64,000 nucleotides of DNA from Sphingorhabdus_B arenilitoris. GTDB lineage: Bacteria; Pseudomonadota; Alphaproteobacteria; Sphingomonadales; Sphingomonadaceae. The notes below the pieces were generated by a model. That model had not been told where the DNA came from. It did no database searches and was given only the letters and a program-made list of their open reading frames with translations. How positions within the stretch are numbered: position 1 is the first letter of the stretch; each line of letters opens with the position of its first letter. Location: the NCBI RefSeq assembly GCF_042651485.1, contig NZ_JBHSDH010000010.1, positions 62,001 to 126,000 of the forward strand. Direction: 5' to 3'. Of this stretch, positions 8,138 through 17,177 are shown in pieces. The translations under genes were made by a program, and so were the position numbers.

Positions 8138-9318
8138 GATGCCCGCCCCGATTGCGGGATTATTCCGGCGGACAGCACGCGCAGGGCATTGAGCCCCATG
8201 ACCGCGCGAATGTCTTGTTCGCTAAACCCCGCATCCATCAACGCCTGCGTCACCTGAACCAATTTTGACGTATCGAACCGCACGGTGACCGCGCCGTCAT
8301 AATCGCTGCCCAGCGCGGCATATTCGATACCGACCAGATCGCGGACATGTTTGATGGCTTTTGCAATGGCGGCAGGCGAAGTGTTGCAGACTGCTCCCTC
8401 CCAATAACCGACACCGATCACGCCGCCGGTCGCCGCAACTCCCTTAATCTCCGCATCTGTAAGGTTGCGGTTTTCGCTGCAGGTCGCTTGCACGCCGCCA
8501 TGGCTGGACACAATAGGACGTTTTGCGATTGCAATCACCTCTGCCACGCATTGATGACTGCAATGGGCAATATCGACGATGATCCCCTTGGCCTCCATAT
8601 CGGCGATAATCTGTTTGCCAAATGGGGTCAGGCCGCCTTTTTTGAAGCCATGCATCGACCCTGCTAGCTCATTGTCGAAGAAGTGCGTCAGCCCCGCCAT
8701 ACGCACGCCGCCATCATATAGGCGCTGCAAATTTGTTCTTTTACCCTCCAGATTATGCAGCCCTTCGACCGACATCATCGCGCCCATGGGCCAATTGCGA
8801 GTCCCGCGTTCGGATATAAGCTTGGCGATTTGCGGAGCCGCCGTAATGACCGTCAACTCGCCCTTCGACGCCGCACTTGCTTGGGTTAGTTTCTGCGCAT
8901 GATAAAGCGACCGTTCGAGCAGCGAGCTCCAGGTTCGCAATGGTTGCAGCTGAGCCATCACCAAAGGCGTTATATTATCGGTTTTATCGCTATTACTGTC
9001 ATAATTTTGGCCGCGCGGTGTTTTGGTGACCGAACTGAAAATCTGTAAGGCGACGTTTCCCGTTTTCATGCGCGGCACGTCCATCTGCCCACGCGCGGCT
9101 TGCTTCGTAATGTCGCGGTCCCACATCAAACTGTCGCTATGCAAATCAACAATGGTCAGCGTTTTATGCAGCGCAGCCGCTTCATCGCTGACTTTGAGCA
9201 GCGGTTTGCCATCGACAATATTCATGCTGCGTTCGGTATAGCCCGGACCGAACAGCAGGAGCCCGCAAGCGGCGGCGATGATCAGGATCAGTAACGCAAA
9301 AACCAATTTGCGGATCAT
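8134..9318 (-). CDS. membrane dipeptidase, peptidase family M19 (renal dipeptidase-like)
   Basis: 394 residues. An N-terminal hydrophobic helix (2-23) anchors or exports the protein. The metal-dependent amidohydrolase barrel follows, with DLHSDSL (58-64) as the first zinc-binding motif, the bridging-Glu and His region around SVEGLHNLEGK, IVDIAHCSHQ, SSHGG and the terminal GSDYDGAV. M19 enzymes hydrolyse dipeptides, including some D-amino-acid peptides, so a periplasmic role in peptide turnover is likely. Overlaps folA upstream and ribF downstream by 4 bp each. Confidence 0.9.
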   Translation of the reverse strand: MIRKLVFALLILIIAAACGLLLFGPGYTERSMNIVDGKPLLKVSDEAAALHKTLTIVDLHSDSLMWDRDITKQAARGQMDVPRMKTGNVALQIFSSVTKTPRGQNYDSNSDKTDNITPLVMAQLQPLRTWSSLLERSLYHAQKLTQASAASKGELTVITAAPQIAKLISERGTRNWPMGAMMSVEGLHNLEGKRTNLQRLYDGGVRMAGLTHFFDNELAGSMHGFKKGGLTPFGKQIIADMEAKGIIVDIAHCSHQCVAEVIAIAKRPIVSSHGGVQATCSENRNLTDAEIKGVAATGGVIGVGYWEGAVCNTSPAAIAKAIKHVRDLVGIEYAALGSDYDGAVTVRFDTSKLVQVTQALMDAGFSEQDIRAVMGLNALRVLSAGIIPQSGRAS

Positions 9319-9830
9319 ACCGCCGCAGTCCGCTTCAACGTAACGAAGCTATAGGCCGGAATTTTGTCGGTGGCCGGATGATCGGTCCGTCCGGTTTCGG
9401 TCCAGATTTCTGGATCAAACGGCGGAATGACCGTATCACCGTCTGGTGCACTGTGAATTTCGGTCAGCTCCACTCGGTCGGCGCGGTCCAAAAACAGGGC
9501 ATAAATTTCGGCGCCGCCGATGATGCAGACATGGCCGGACCGCGCTTTTTTCAATGCCTCTTCGGGACTATACGCGATCTCGACGTCATCGTCCTCGCTA
9601 TCCTCATCCACTTCCCATTCTGTGTCGCGGGTCAGGATAATATGCCGCCGCCCTTCCAAAATACCGGGCAGGCTTTCGAATGTTTTGCGTCCCATAATCA
9701 TGGGGCGGCCTTTGGTTATTTGTTTGAAATGGCGCAAGTCAGCGGGAATATGCCAAGGCATATCGCCATCCTTCCCAATTACACCATTATCGGCTCTGGC
9801 AACAACAAGGATGATTTCAGGATGGTTCAT
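9315..9830 (-). CDS. folA: dihydrofolate reductase
   Basis: NADPH-dependent reduction of dihydrofolate to tetrahydrofolate. 171 residues; VVARADNGVIGKDGDMPWHIP (9-29) holds the substrate-binding Asp and Trp loop, followed by the cofactor motif GRKTFESLP, the IILTRD strand and CIIGGAEIY. Between TRD and the IAYSPEEAL segment lies an acidic run, EVDEDSEDDD, longer than I would expect in that loop. The N-terminal MNHPEIILVVARA start is supported by homology. Sits between purK (23-bp gap) and the dipeptidase (4-bp overlap). Confidence 0.93.
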   Translation of the reverse strand: MNHPEIILVVARADNGVIGKDGDMPWHIPADLRHFKQITKGRPMIMGRKTFESLPGILEGRRHIILTRDTEWEVDEDSEDDDVEIAYSPEEALKKARSGHVCIIGGAEIYALFLDRADRVELTEIHSAPDGDTVIPPFDPEIWTETGRTDHPATDKIPAYSFVTLKRTAAV

Positions 9831-9853
9831 ATTATCCGGTTAGCGATTACCGT

Positions 9854-10924
9854 CTAACGATACAAGCGGGTAACATGGCCCATTTTGCGCCCCGGCTTTG
9901 CTTGGCCCTTGCCATAGAGATGCACATGCGCCTCATCATCGGATAGCAGCTTGGCTATGTCCGGTATTTTGGTGCCGATCAAATTATGCATTTCCACCCG
10001 TTCGGCGGTGCTGCTGGTATCGCCCAGCGGCAGGCCGCAAATCGCTCTGATATGATTTTCAAACTGGCTGGTTGTCGCGCCTTCGATTGTCCAATGACCG
10101 GTGTTATGCACGCGCGGCGCCATTTCGTTGAATATCGGCCCTGCGCTGGAGGCAAAAAATTCGCAGGTCATTACGCCCACATAATCCAGTGCCTCTGCGA
10201 TTTTGGATGCCAATATCCGCGCCTTTGCAACCTGGCTTTCCACCATCGGTCCGGCAGGAACCGTTGATTGTGCCAATATGCCGCCTTCATGGCTGTTGCG
10301 GGCGCTGTCCCAGAAACGGATTTCGCCATCTGCGCCGCGAACCAATATCACCGAAAATTCGGCGTCAAATTCGACCAGCGCTTCTACCACTATCGGTTGG
10401 CGCCCCAAATCATGCCAGATATGCTCCAAATTGCTGCCTTTGCGCAGCCGGGCCTGTCCCTTACCATCATAACCCATGCGAATGGTTTTGGCGATTGCGG
10501 GCGTCCCGATTTTGTCAATTGCGTCGGCCAGCTGGTTGAAATTTTTCACTGGCATAAATGCCGCTGCCTTCCCGCCATGGCTTTCGGCGAAATTTTTTTC
10601 GGCAACCCGGTCCTGCGAAATTTCGAGCGGCGCAACCCCAGGACGCAGCGCCGCTTTTCCGATGATTTTCTTCAGCGGCTGTGCCGGGACATTTTCAAAT
10701 TCATATGTCACAATGTCACAGCTTTTCGCGAAAGCTTCTAATGCGGTAAGGTCGTCATAGGCGGCGCATGTGAAAGCGGCGGACAGCTCGGCAGCAACGC
10801 TATCTGCCTCTGGTGCGTATATATGGCAGCGATAGCCCAGCTGCGCCGCAGCGGCGGCCATCATCCGGCCCAATTGCCCGCCGCCCAATATGCCAATGGT
10901 CGAACCGGGGGACAGCGCCGTCAT
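9854..10924 (-). CDS. purK: N5-carboxyaminoimidazole ribonucleotide synthase
   Basis: ATP-grasp enzyme that carboxylates AIR at N5 in purine synthesis; its product goes to PurE. GILGGGQLGRMMA at the N-terminus, YDGKGQARL in the ATP-grasp region, EFFASSAGPIFNEMAPRVHNTGHWTIEG near the C-terminus. The reading frame extends further upstream to 10966, but ATG 10924 overlaps the purE stop in an ATGA and gives a standard 356-residue protein starting MTALSPGSTIGILGG, so I use that start. Confidence 0.95.
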   Translation of the reverse strand: MTALSPGSTIGILGGGQLGRMMAAAAAQLGYRCHIYAPEADSVAAELSAAFTCAAYDDLTALEAFAKSCDIVTYEFENVPAQPLKKIIGKAALRPGVAPLEISQDRVAEKNFAESHGGKAAAFMPVKNFNQLADAIDKIGTPAIAKTIRMGYDGKGQARLRKGSNLEHIWHDLGRQPIVVEALVEFDAEFSVILVRGADGEIRFWDSARNSHEGGILAQSTVPAGPMVESQVAKARILASKIAEALDYVGVMTCEFFASSAGPIFNEMAPRVHNTGHWTIEGATTSQFENHIRAICGLPLGDTSSTAERVEMHNLIGTKIPDIAKLLSDDEAHVHLYGKGQAKPGRKMGHVTRLYR

Positions 10925-11409
10925 TCGGGCGTCTCCGCCACAGAAGCCGTTTGCGCGCTGCGCCACTCGTCAAGCCGCGCCGCCAGCGCGTCATCATGTG
11001 TCGCCAGCATCGCCGCAGCCAGCAGGGCAGCATTGGCCGCACCCGCTTTACCAATTGCCAACGTGCCAACGGGAATGCCCGCTGGCATTTGTGCGATGGA
11101 TAGCAGGCTGTCCATCCCGTCCAGCGCTTTGGACTGAACCGGCACGCCCAGAACCGGGATACGGGTCATGGATGCGACCATTCCGGGCAAATGCGCTGCG
11201 CCGCCTGCGCCCGCAATGATGCATTTTAATCCGCGTCCCGCTGCGCCTTTGGCAAATTCGTAAAGCCGGTCGGGGGTGCGGTGGGCCGATACGACTTTAC
11301 ATTCATGCGCAATGCCGAGTTCGGCCAAAATCGCGGCCGCAGCCTGCATGGTTTCCCAATCCGACCGGCTCCCCATTATGACGCTGACCACTATATTCGC
11401 TTCGCTCAC
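10921..11409 (-). CDS. purE: N5-carboxyaminoimidazole ribonucleotide mutase
   Basis: Converts N5-CAIR to CAIR, the step after PurK. Conserved IMGSRSDWETMQ, VVSAHRTPDRLYEFA, the glycine-rich AGAGGAAHLPGMVAS and GVPVQSKALDG. I choose GTG 11409 (start VSEANIVVSVIMGS): an AGGAAA ribosome-binding sequence lies 5 bp before it and the protein is then 162 residues, normal for class I PurE; the longer frame to 11526 adds a basic tail unlike the family. It is the first gene of the minus-strand run reaching down to the DUF3035 gene. Confidence 0.95.
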   Translation of the reverse strand: MSEANIVVSVIMGSRSDWETMQAAAAILAELGIAHECKVVSAHRTPDRLYEFAKGAAGRGLKCIIAGAGGAAHLPGMVASMTRIPVLGVPVQSKALDGMDSLLSIAQMPAGIPVGTLAIGKAGAANAALLAAAMLATHDDALAARLDEWRSAQTASVAETPE

Positions 11410-11618
11410 CCAAATTTCCTGTTTTATTTCAACTGGCAGACATTTTTGCCTACACATCACGCTCCGCCTTGTAGCGATAGGGCGGCAACCGCGCAATTCC
11501 CGATTCATTGCGCCTACCGACAGCAAAAGTTACATGTTGTATCGTTAAAAAATGTTGCAAATTAAAACGGTTTCGGCTTCTAGCCAAAGCATAAACGAAC
11601 CCCGGGTCGCAAAGGGGT

Positions 11619-12209
11619 ATGATGATGAATAATATTGCAAAGCCAGGCGATGTGCATGGTAAGGGCGGGGACCAATTGACCGCGTTGGAAAAAGAAAACC
11701 GGCAATTGCTCTCCCGCATTGCGGAATTGGAGCGTCTTGTCCGTCGTGACACTCTGACTCCGCTTTACAATCGGCGGCATTTTATCGAAACGCTTGATCA
11801 GTGGATCTGGCGGGCGCACCGTTATGGCGGCGATTTTGGATTGATGTTTATCGACGTTGATCAGCTCAAAGCGATCAACGACCAGCACGGCCATGATGCC
11901 GGTGACAAGATGCTGATCACGATTGCCAAAGCCCTGCAAAATAGCGTTCGCCGCTCCGACATTGTGGCGCGCATGGGCGGCGATGAATTCGGCATGTTGC
12001 TGGAAAATATCAACGTCACCGCCTTGCCGGATAAAGCAGACAAAATCAGCAAGGCAATTTCAAAACAATGGTTCGATTATGAAGGCCATAGTTTGAAACC
12101 GGCTATATCCATAGGCTTTACCGCCATCGAAGGCGGGGTCGCCGCCGCCGAGCATCTGACACGCGCCGACAAATCCATGTATGAAGCGAAACAGGCTAAG
12201 CAGCGGTGA
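11619..12209 (+). CDS. small cytoplasmic diguanylate cyclase (GGDEF)
   Basis: 196 residues, no membrane segment. A short coiled coil (LTALEKENRQLLSRIAELERL, about 21-41) leads directly into a GGDEF domain: RDTLTPLYNRRHF, FIDVDQLKAINDQHGHDAGD and the active-site motif RMGGDEFG. An RxxD inhibitory site (RRSD) lies five residues before GGDEF, so product feedback is expected. It should make cyclic di-GMP from GTP; the coiled coil is the likely dimerisation or input element. Three consecutive ATG codons follow a GGGG ribosome-binding sequence at 11614-11617, so the third (11625) may be the actual start. Divergent from purE; its target is unknown, though c-di-GMP often controls polysaccharide production. 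Confidence 0.9.
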   Translation: MMMNNIAKPGDVHGKGGDQLTALEKENRQLLSRIAELERLVRRDTLTPLYNRRHFIETLDQWIWRAHRYGGDFGLMFIDVDQLKAINDQHGHDAGDKMLITIAKALQNSVRRSDIVARMGGDEFGMLLENINVTALPDKADKISKAISKQWFDYEGHSLKPAISIGFTAIEGGVAAAEHLTRADKSMYEAKQAKQR

Positions 12210-12248
12210 TCTGAAGCCGTGCCGATATTGCGCTTAGCGATATTTGCC

Positions 12249-12935
12249 TTAGCTGTCGGCCAGATAATAGCGTTCGCCCGGCGCCAGATCACCGGCCATA
12301 TCATACACAATCGGCTGTCCGGTTGGAATTTCCAGTCCCGTAATATCCTCATCCGATATGCCCGACAAATGCTTCACGAGCGCCCGCAAACTATTACCGT
12401 GGGCAGAGATCAGCACATCCTTTCCGGCCTTTAACTCCGGCACAATCGCGCTTTCCCAATAAGGCAGCACGCGCTCAATCGTGTCTTTCAGGCTCTCCGC
12501 GCGCGGCACCTTGATCCCGGCATAGCGTGGGTCATTTGCCATTTCAAAGGGCGACCCTTCCTCCATCGGCGGCGGCGGCACGTCGAAACTGCGGCGCCAG
12601 ATATGCACTTGTTCATCGCCATGCTTGTCTCGTGTCTGCTGCTTATCAAGCCCGGTGAGGCCGCCATAATGGCGCTCATTCAACTGCCAGTTTTTGGTCA
12701 CGGGTAGCCACAACATCCCCATTTCCTCCAGCGCGATATTCATGGTCTTGATCGCCCGGGTCTGCACGCTGGTAAATCCAATGGCGGGATGAATGCCCTT
12801 CTCCTTCATCAACGCGCCCGCCGCCTTTGCCTCTGCTGCACCTTTTTCGGTGACATCCACATCCCACCACCCGGTGAAGCGGTTTTCCAGATTCCATTGC
12901 GACTGGCCATGGCGGATGAGGATGAGTTTGGGCAT
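12249..12935 (-). CDS. gpmA: 2,3-bisphosphoglycerate-dependent phosphoglycerate mutase
   Basis: Glycolytic interconversion of 3- and 2-phosphoglycerate through a phospho-histidine. RHGQSQWN (9-16) contains the catalytic His; LNERHYGGLTGLDKQQT, SLKDTIERVLPYWE and the second-His motif SAHGNSLRALVKHL follow. 228 residues is normal. It ends 39 bp from the convergent diguanylate cyclase and is the last recognisable core gene before the island. Confidence 0.95.
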   Translation of the reverse strand: MPKLILIRHGQSQWNLENRFTGWWDVDVTEKGAAEAKAAGALMKEKGIHPAIGFTSVQTRAIKTMNIALEEMGMLWLPVTKNWQLNERHYGGLTGLDKQQTRDKHGDEQVHIWRRSFDVPPPPMEEGSPFEMANDPRYAGIKVPRAESLKDTIERVLPYWESAIVPELKAGKDVLISAHGNSLRALVKHLSGISDEDITGLEIPTGQPIVYDMAGDLAPGERYYLADS

Positions 12936-13090
12936 TGGGCTTCCTTATAGATGAAATGATGGCTCGCTATTAGCGCGCCGTTTTGCGCCTTGCAATTGCC
13001 CGATCGCCAAAAGGCTATTTGACCGCAAAGGGACATGAAAAAAGACAGCGCATTTGGGCCGAGGCGACGGTTATATGATTGTCACACGGA
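12936..13090. other. gene-free junction between gpmA and the IS remnant
   Basis: No supported gene. It should hold the gpmA promoter (minus strand). The shared IS sequence begins abruptly at 13091, so the left boundary of foreign DNA lies at or slightly before that point. I found no copy of the tRNA-Glu 3' end here. Confidence 0.5.
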
Positions 13091-13300
13091 GACGCGCTTG
13101 ATGAGATTGCGATCCTTGTAGATTGTGGCATCAAAGCTGCGCCATGAGGCAGTCGTGGTTCGGCGCGGCACGGCGGGTTTTGCGCTGGATGCAGCGATGG
13201 CATGCAAGGCGCGCTGGCCGCCGATCAGAATGAAGCGAACGGGGTTGCCCAGCGCGTCGGTGGCGGCATTAACTTTGGTGCTCAAACCGCCTTTTGACAT
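13091..13300 (-). pseudogene. IS5-family transposase remnant (left copy)
   Basis: The minus-strand frame gives MSKGGLSTKVNAATDALG, then GNPVRFILIGGQ, RALHAIAASSAKPAVPRR and SFDATIYKDRNLIKRV, which is the middle of an IS5-group DDE transposase. About 25 residues expected between the GGQ and RALHAIAA parts are missing, consistent with deletion between two GGQ-coding sites. The C-terminal part (normally FSKIKHFRCIATRYDKLARN) is also absent, because homology stops at 13091. The 132 bp at 13091-13222 match 35039-35170 with about 12 differences by eye and in the same orientation. Confidence 0.8.
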
Positions 13301-13550
13301 CAGTTCCAGCCAGCATAATTATTGACGGAATTACCGCATAAAACTGCGTGTAAAACAAGCCAGAGGCTTATCTGTCAGATAGCAAATAAATATTTGCAGC
13401 AAATGGATAATACGGCGCGCCATGACAGGTTGGAACAGCTTGTAGACAATAATGCGGCGTTTTATAGCATCTCCCCAACTCCTTGCTAGACGTATTACAA
13501 AGAAATGATATGTAGCACCAAAAATGTGAGTCAAACGCTAAGGATTAATA
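13301..13550. promoter_or_regulatory. AT-rich leader upstream of the rfbF operon
   Basis: 250 bp with no convincing gene, more AT-rich than the flanking core. It must contain the promoter for the rfbF-rfbG operon; I cannot fix -35/-10 boxes with confidence. TAAGGATTAATA just before ATG 13551 supplies an AGGA ribosome-binding sequence. A 67-codon minus-strand frame here resembles nothing I recognise. Confidence 0.4.
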
Positions 13551-14321
13551 ATGAAAACAGTCATTCTAGCTGGCGGATTAGGCAGTCGGCTTGGTGAAGA
13601 AACCTCTACACGGCCAAAACCTATGGTCGAAATCGGCGGCATGCCGATTTTGTGGCATATCATGAAAATATATTCTGCCGCTGGCCTGAAAGATTTTGTT
13701 ATCTGCCTTGGCTATAAAGGATACATGATTAAAGAGTTTTTTGCCAATTATGTGCTGCACACATCTGATGTAACAATTGATTTGCAAAATAATTCCATGG
13801 AAATTCATGAAAAATGGAGCGAGCCGTGGCGGGTGACTCTGGTCGAAACCGGGGCGGATACGATGACAGGCGGGCGGCTGAAAGCTGTGCAGGCTTACCT
13901 GAAAGAAGGCGAGCCTTTTTGCTTTACATATGGGGACGGCGTAGCTGATATTGATATTGCCAAACTTGTTGCCTTTCATAAAGCGCATGGCGCGCGTGCC
14001 ACGGTAACATCGGTGACGCCTCCGGGACGTTTTGGTGCGCTGGAATTTGACGGTGACAAGGTCGTGAACTTCGTTGAAAAACCGGCTGGTGATGGGGGGC
14101 AGATTAATGGCGGTTTTTTCGTTGCCGACCCCAGCGTGTTGGACCTGATCGACGGACCGGCATCGGTATGGGAGCAAAAACCCTTGGAAACGCTTGCCCA
14201 TAGCGGCGACCTAATGGCGTATCGCCATAAAGGTTTCTGGCAACCTATGGACACGTTGCGCGACAAAATTCATCTGGAAGAATTGTGGCAGTCGGGTAAC
14301 GCGCCTTGGAAAATCTGGTGA
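13551..14321 (+). CDS. rfbF: glucose-1-phosphate cytidylyltransferase
   Basis: Forms CDP-glucose from CTP and glucose-1-phosphate, the entry step to CDP-3,6-dideoxyhexoses. 256 residues, the normal size. Nucleotidyltransferase signature AGGLGSRLGEETSTRPKPMV (7-26), GGMPILWHIM, the FCFTYGDGVADID metal site, GGFFVADPSVLDLI and the C-terminal GFWQPMDTLRDK. First gene of a plus-strand operon; its TGA overlaps the GTG start of rfbG. Confidence 0.95.
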   Translation: MKTVILAGGLGSRLGEETSTRPKPMVEIGGMPILWHIMKIYSAAGLKDFVICLGYKGYMIKEFFANYVLHTSDVTIDLQNNSMEIHEKWSEPWRVTLVETGADTMTGGRLKAVQAYLKEGEPFCFTYGDGVADIDIAKLVAFHKAHGARATVTSVTPPGRFGALEFDGDKVVNFVEKPAGDGGQINGGFFVADPSVLDLIDGPASVWEQKPLETLAHSGDLMAYRHKGFWQPMDTLRDKIHLEELWQSGNAPWKIW

Positions 14322-15388
14322 GCGAGGTAGCCTGCTGGAAGGGCCGCAATGTATTGATTTCCGGTCATACCGGTTTCAAGGGAAGCTGGCTGACATTGTG
14401 GCTGCATTCGCTTGGCGCCAATATAACCGGTTTTTCACTGCCGCCGCCAACAAAGCCCAGTCTTTTCGAAGAGGCAAATATTGCCGAGCTAATCAACCAT
14501 ATAGAAGGCGATGTACGCGATCTGGCTGCGGTAGATGCTGCTTTTAAAGCCTCCCAGCCGTCGGTGGTTTTCCATCTTGCGGCACAGCCGCTGGTACGCC
14601 TGTCTTATGATGAACCTGTCGAAACCTATTCGACCAATGTCATGGGCACAGTGAATTTTCTGGACGCGGCTAGGCGCTGTAAAACAGTTGACGCGGTTGT
14701 GTCCGTGACAAGCGATAAATGTTATGAAAATCGCGAATGGATATGGCCCTATCGCGAAAATGATCCGATGGGTGGGCACGATCCCTACAGCAGCTCGAAA
14801 GGCTGCGCGGAGCTGGTCATATCGGCGTATCGCAATTCATTTTTTCCGGCATCTTCGATAAAAAATGGCGGCGTAGCAGTGGCATCGGTCAGGGCGGGTA
14901 ATGTTATTGGCGGAGGAGACTGGGCCACAGACCGTCTGATCCCTGATATTATCCGCGCATTTCAAAAAAACGAAAGTCCGGTTATCCGCTCACCAAATTC
15001 GGTGCGCCCTTGGCAGCATGTGCTTGAAGCTCTGGGCGGATATATCCAGATAGCCGAGCGCCTGATCGCCGATGAAGCCGAATTTGCGGATGGTTGGAAT
15101 TTTGGCCCCGCAGATGATGACGCCAAGCCTGTTTCTTGGATAGTGGAACAACTCCAGTCATTATGGTCCGGAGCAAATGAAGCCATCCCCTTTACCGGCG
15201 AAATGCCGCACGAGGCAGGCCTGCTCAGGCTTGATTGCTCAAAAGCATATAGCGCGCTCGGATGGCGTCCGCGCCTTCCCCTAAAAGATGCTTTACAGTG
15301 GATTGTTGATTGGAGCAGCGAAGTCGGCGGGGTCACGAATGCCCGTGAAGCGACAATGCAGCAGATAGAAAAATATCGCCAGCTATAG
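14318..15388 (+). CDS. rfbG: CDP-glucose 4,6-dehydratase
   Basis: SDR-family, NAD-dependent conversion of CDP-glucose to CDP-4-keto-6-deoxyglucose. The Rossmann motif is ISGHTGFKGSWLTLWL near the N-terminus, then HLAAQPLVRLSYDEP, SVTSDKCYEN, the YSSSKGCAEL catalytic Tyr/Lys motif, NVIGGGDWATDRLIPD and RPWQHVLE, all typical of RfbG rather than of dTDP-glucose dehydratases. I place the start at GTG 14318, whose GTGA overlaps the rfbF stop; a TTG at 14306 is also in frame. About 356 residues. Pairs with RfbF and with RfbH 12 kb downstream. Confidence 0.95.
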   Translation: MSEVACWKGRNVLISGHTGFKGSWLTLWLHSLGANITGFSLPPPTKPSLFEEANIAELINHIEGDVRDLAAVDAAFKASQPSVVFHLAAQPLVRLSYDEPVETYSTNVMGTVNFLDAARRCKTVDAVVSVTSDKCYENREWIWPYRENDPMGGHDPYSSSKGCAELVISAYRNSFFPASSIKNGGVAVASVRAGNVIGGGDWATDRLIPDIIRAFQKNESPVIRSPNSVRPWQHVLEALGGYIQIAERLIADEAEFADGWNFGPADDDAKPVSWIVEQLQSLWSGANEAIPFTGEMPHEAGLLRLDCSKAYSALGWRPRLPLKDALQWIVDWSSEVGGVTNAREATMQQIEKYRQL

Positions 15389-15472
15389 CATATTATCTGT
15401 AATTTTTCTGGTCCGCTGGCCTAGCGTGATGTGCGAAATTCAAAGATAATAACCGAATTAAGGACAATATAA

Positions 15473-16246
15473 ATGACCGAAGAACTCAAAAAAATAGATG
15501 GCGAATTTACGCAACGCGGGAATGCGGAAGCTGAAAATGACACGAAACTCCATCAGTTTGCAAAGCAACGTTATGTTGACGGCGGCTTTGGTTCGCAGTG
15601 GAATTATCACAGCCTAGTCTATATGAAGCGGCAAGTTCTGTCGCGCGTACTGTATCAGGATCAACTGTATCGCCGTATCGTAAATGTACCGGGCGTAATT
15701 TGCGAATTCGGTGTGCATTGGGGTGCGACTATCGCTAATCTTGTTAATCTGCGCGGCATTTATGAGCCGTATAATCATTCGCGGCATATTTTCGGGTTTG
15801 ATACTTTTAGCGGATTTGCAGGTGTCGATGAAGCTGACGGCGGCTTTTCTGCTGAGGGGGATTATTCGACATCTGAGGGCTATGAGACCGAGCTCAACGA
15901 GATTCTAGCGCTGCATGAGAGTTTTTCTCCGGTTTCCCAGCTCAAGAAATTTGACCTTATCAAAGGCGATGTCACGCAAACGCTGCCGAACTGGATGGAA
16001 GCAAATCCGCATGCCATTATATCCATGGCAATATTCGACATGGATATTTATAAACCCACAAAAGAAGCATTGGAGATGATTATCCCGCGCCTAACAAAAG
16101 GCTCAATGCTGGTTTTTGACGAACTAAACTGCAAGCACTTTCCGGGAGAAACACAAGCGTTAAACGAGGTTCTTGGCCTGAACAACCTGCGTCTTGAGAG
16201 ATTCCCGCATCAGCCATATTGCGCATATGCCGAATTCGGCGCGTGA
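15473..16246 (+). CDS. TylF/MycF-like class I SAM-dependent methyltransferase
   Basis: 257 residues. The SAM-binding glycine motif is GVICEFGVHWGATIANL (about 75-91), followed by HIFGFDTFSGFAG, DLIKGDVTQTLP and the metal/acid motif MAIFDMDIYKPTKEAL, then LVFDELNCKHFPGE. This is the pattern of TylF-type macrocin O-methyltransferases, which methylate sugar hydroxyls. It lies 84 bp after rfbG and before an RmlD-like reductase, so a sugar residue of the surface polysaccharide is the likely acceptor. Which hydroxyl is methylated cannot be told. Confidence 0.75.
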   Translation: MTEELKKIDGEFTQRGNAEAENDTKLHQFAKQRYVDGGFGSQWNYHSLVYMKRQVLSRVLYQDQLYRRIVNVPGVICEFGVHWGATIANLVNLRGIYEPYNHSRHIFGFDTFSGFAGVDEADGGFSAEGDYSTSEGYETELNEILALHESFSPVSQLKKFDLIKGDVTQTLPNWMEANPHAIISMAIFDMDIYKPTKEALEMIIPRLTKGSMLVFDELNCKHFPGETQALNEVLGLNNLRLERFPHQPYCAYAEFGA

Positions 16247-16268
16247 CGATTATTATTGTATATAAAGC

Positions 16269-17177
16269 ATGACTAAAAAAATTCTCATCACTGGCGGCAA
16301 AGGAATGCTGGGCAGATCGGCAGCGAAAATGGCTGGATTATTTCCGCGCTTTGACGTGCGTGCTTTGGGGCATGATGAATTGGATGTGACAGATGAAAAA
16401 GCTGTCATGTCTCATGCTGACTGGGTGGCGGGTGGATGGATTTTCCACTGTGCGGCAAAAGTAAATGTTGAAGGGTGCGCGCAAGATCCGGAAGGTGCCC
16501 GCAATACTATCGTCGGCGGCACCCGCAATGCGGCAAAGCTTGCCTTAGAATCAGGCGCTCGGTTGCTCTATCCACAATCTTTTCTGGTTTATGATGCCAA
16601 AACCTGTCCGATTGCCGAAGATGCGCAGCCAAGTCCGCTGTCATTATATGGCGAGTTGAAATATGAAGCCGAGAATATCGTTGCTGAAATGCTGCCCGAT
16701 CCGCTAATGATCCGCATGGCCGGTTTTTTTGGCGGTGAGGCGGCGGATAAAAATTTTGTCGGGCGCATTATTCCTGTAATACATAAAGCGATGATGGATG
16801 GTGCGAAAAGTTTCGATGTCGGGGACCGGGTATGGCAGCCGACATGGACAGACGATCTGGCCTATAACGCACTGCACATGATGGATCGCGGCGCAAGCGG
16901 ATATTATCAGATGGCCTGTCTGGGCAGTGCCAGTTTCGCGGAGCTTGCGCATGAAATCACTGTTGCGCTTGGCTGGAGCGCGCAAATTTCCATCAACACT
17001 GTCAGCGCTTCTGCTGTGTCCGGTGACGAACTTGGCAAACGCCCCGATGCGGCCATATTGAGTTGCAAAAGACTTGCTGATGACCGCATGAACCTACAAC
17101 GTTCATGGCAAGCCAGCCTGCATGCCTATTTACGGCATCCCTATTTTGACACTTACCGTCTGGAGAACCAAATTTAA
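16269..17177 (+). CDS. RmlD-like NAD(P)-dependent sugar-nucleotide reductase (SDR family)
   Basis: 302 residues, close to dTDP-4-dehydrorhamnose reductase. Rossmann motif ILITGGKGMLGRSAAKM (5-21), DELDVTDEKAV, HCAAKVNVEGCAQDPEGA and the catalytic YGELKYEAE (Tyr/Lys spaced by three residues). No RmlA, B or C is present, so true rhamnose synthesis is unlikely from this locus. Between the CDP-sugar genes it is a good candidate to reduce a keto group of the CDP-linked sugar, analogous to the YerF reductase of yersiniose synthesis. The specificity is inference. Its TAA overlaps the next start by one base (TAATG). Confidence 0.75.
   Translation: MTKKILITGGKGMLGRSAAKMAGLFPRFDVRALGHDELDVTDEKAVMSHADWVAGGWIFHCAAKVNVEGCAQDPEGARNTIVGGTRNAAKLALESGARLLYPQSFLVYDAKTCPIAEDAQPSPLSLYGELKYEAENIVAEMLPDPLMIRMAGFFGGEAADKNFVGRIIPVIHKAMMDGAKSFDVGDRVWQPTWTDDLAYNALHMMDRGASGYYQMACLGSASFAELAHEITVALGWSAQISINTVSASAVSGDELGKRPDAAILSCKRLADDRMNLQRSWQASLHAYLRHPYFDTYRLENQI

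Noticed and set aside
13331..13534. 67-codon minus-strand frame upstream of rfbF
   Set aside because: No family resemblance, no clear ribosome-binding sequence, and it covers the region that must hold the rfbF promoter.
16269..17177. RmlD for dTDP-rhamnose
   Set aside because: rmlA, rmlB and rmlC are absent here, while CDP-sugar genes surround it, so I kept a general reductase call.
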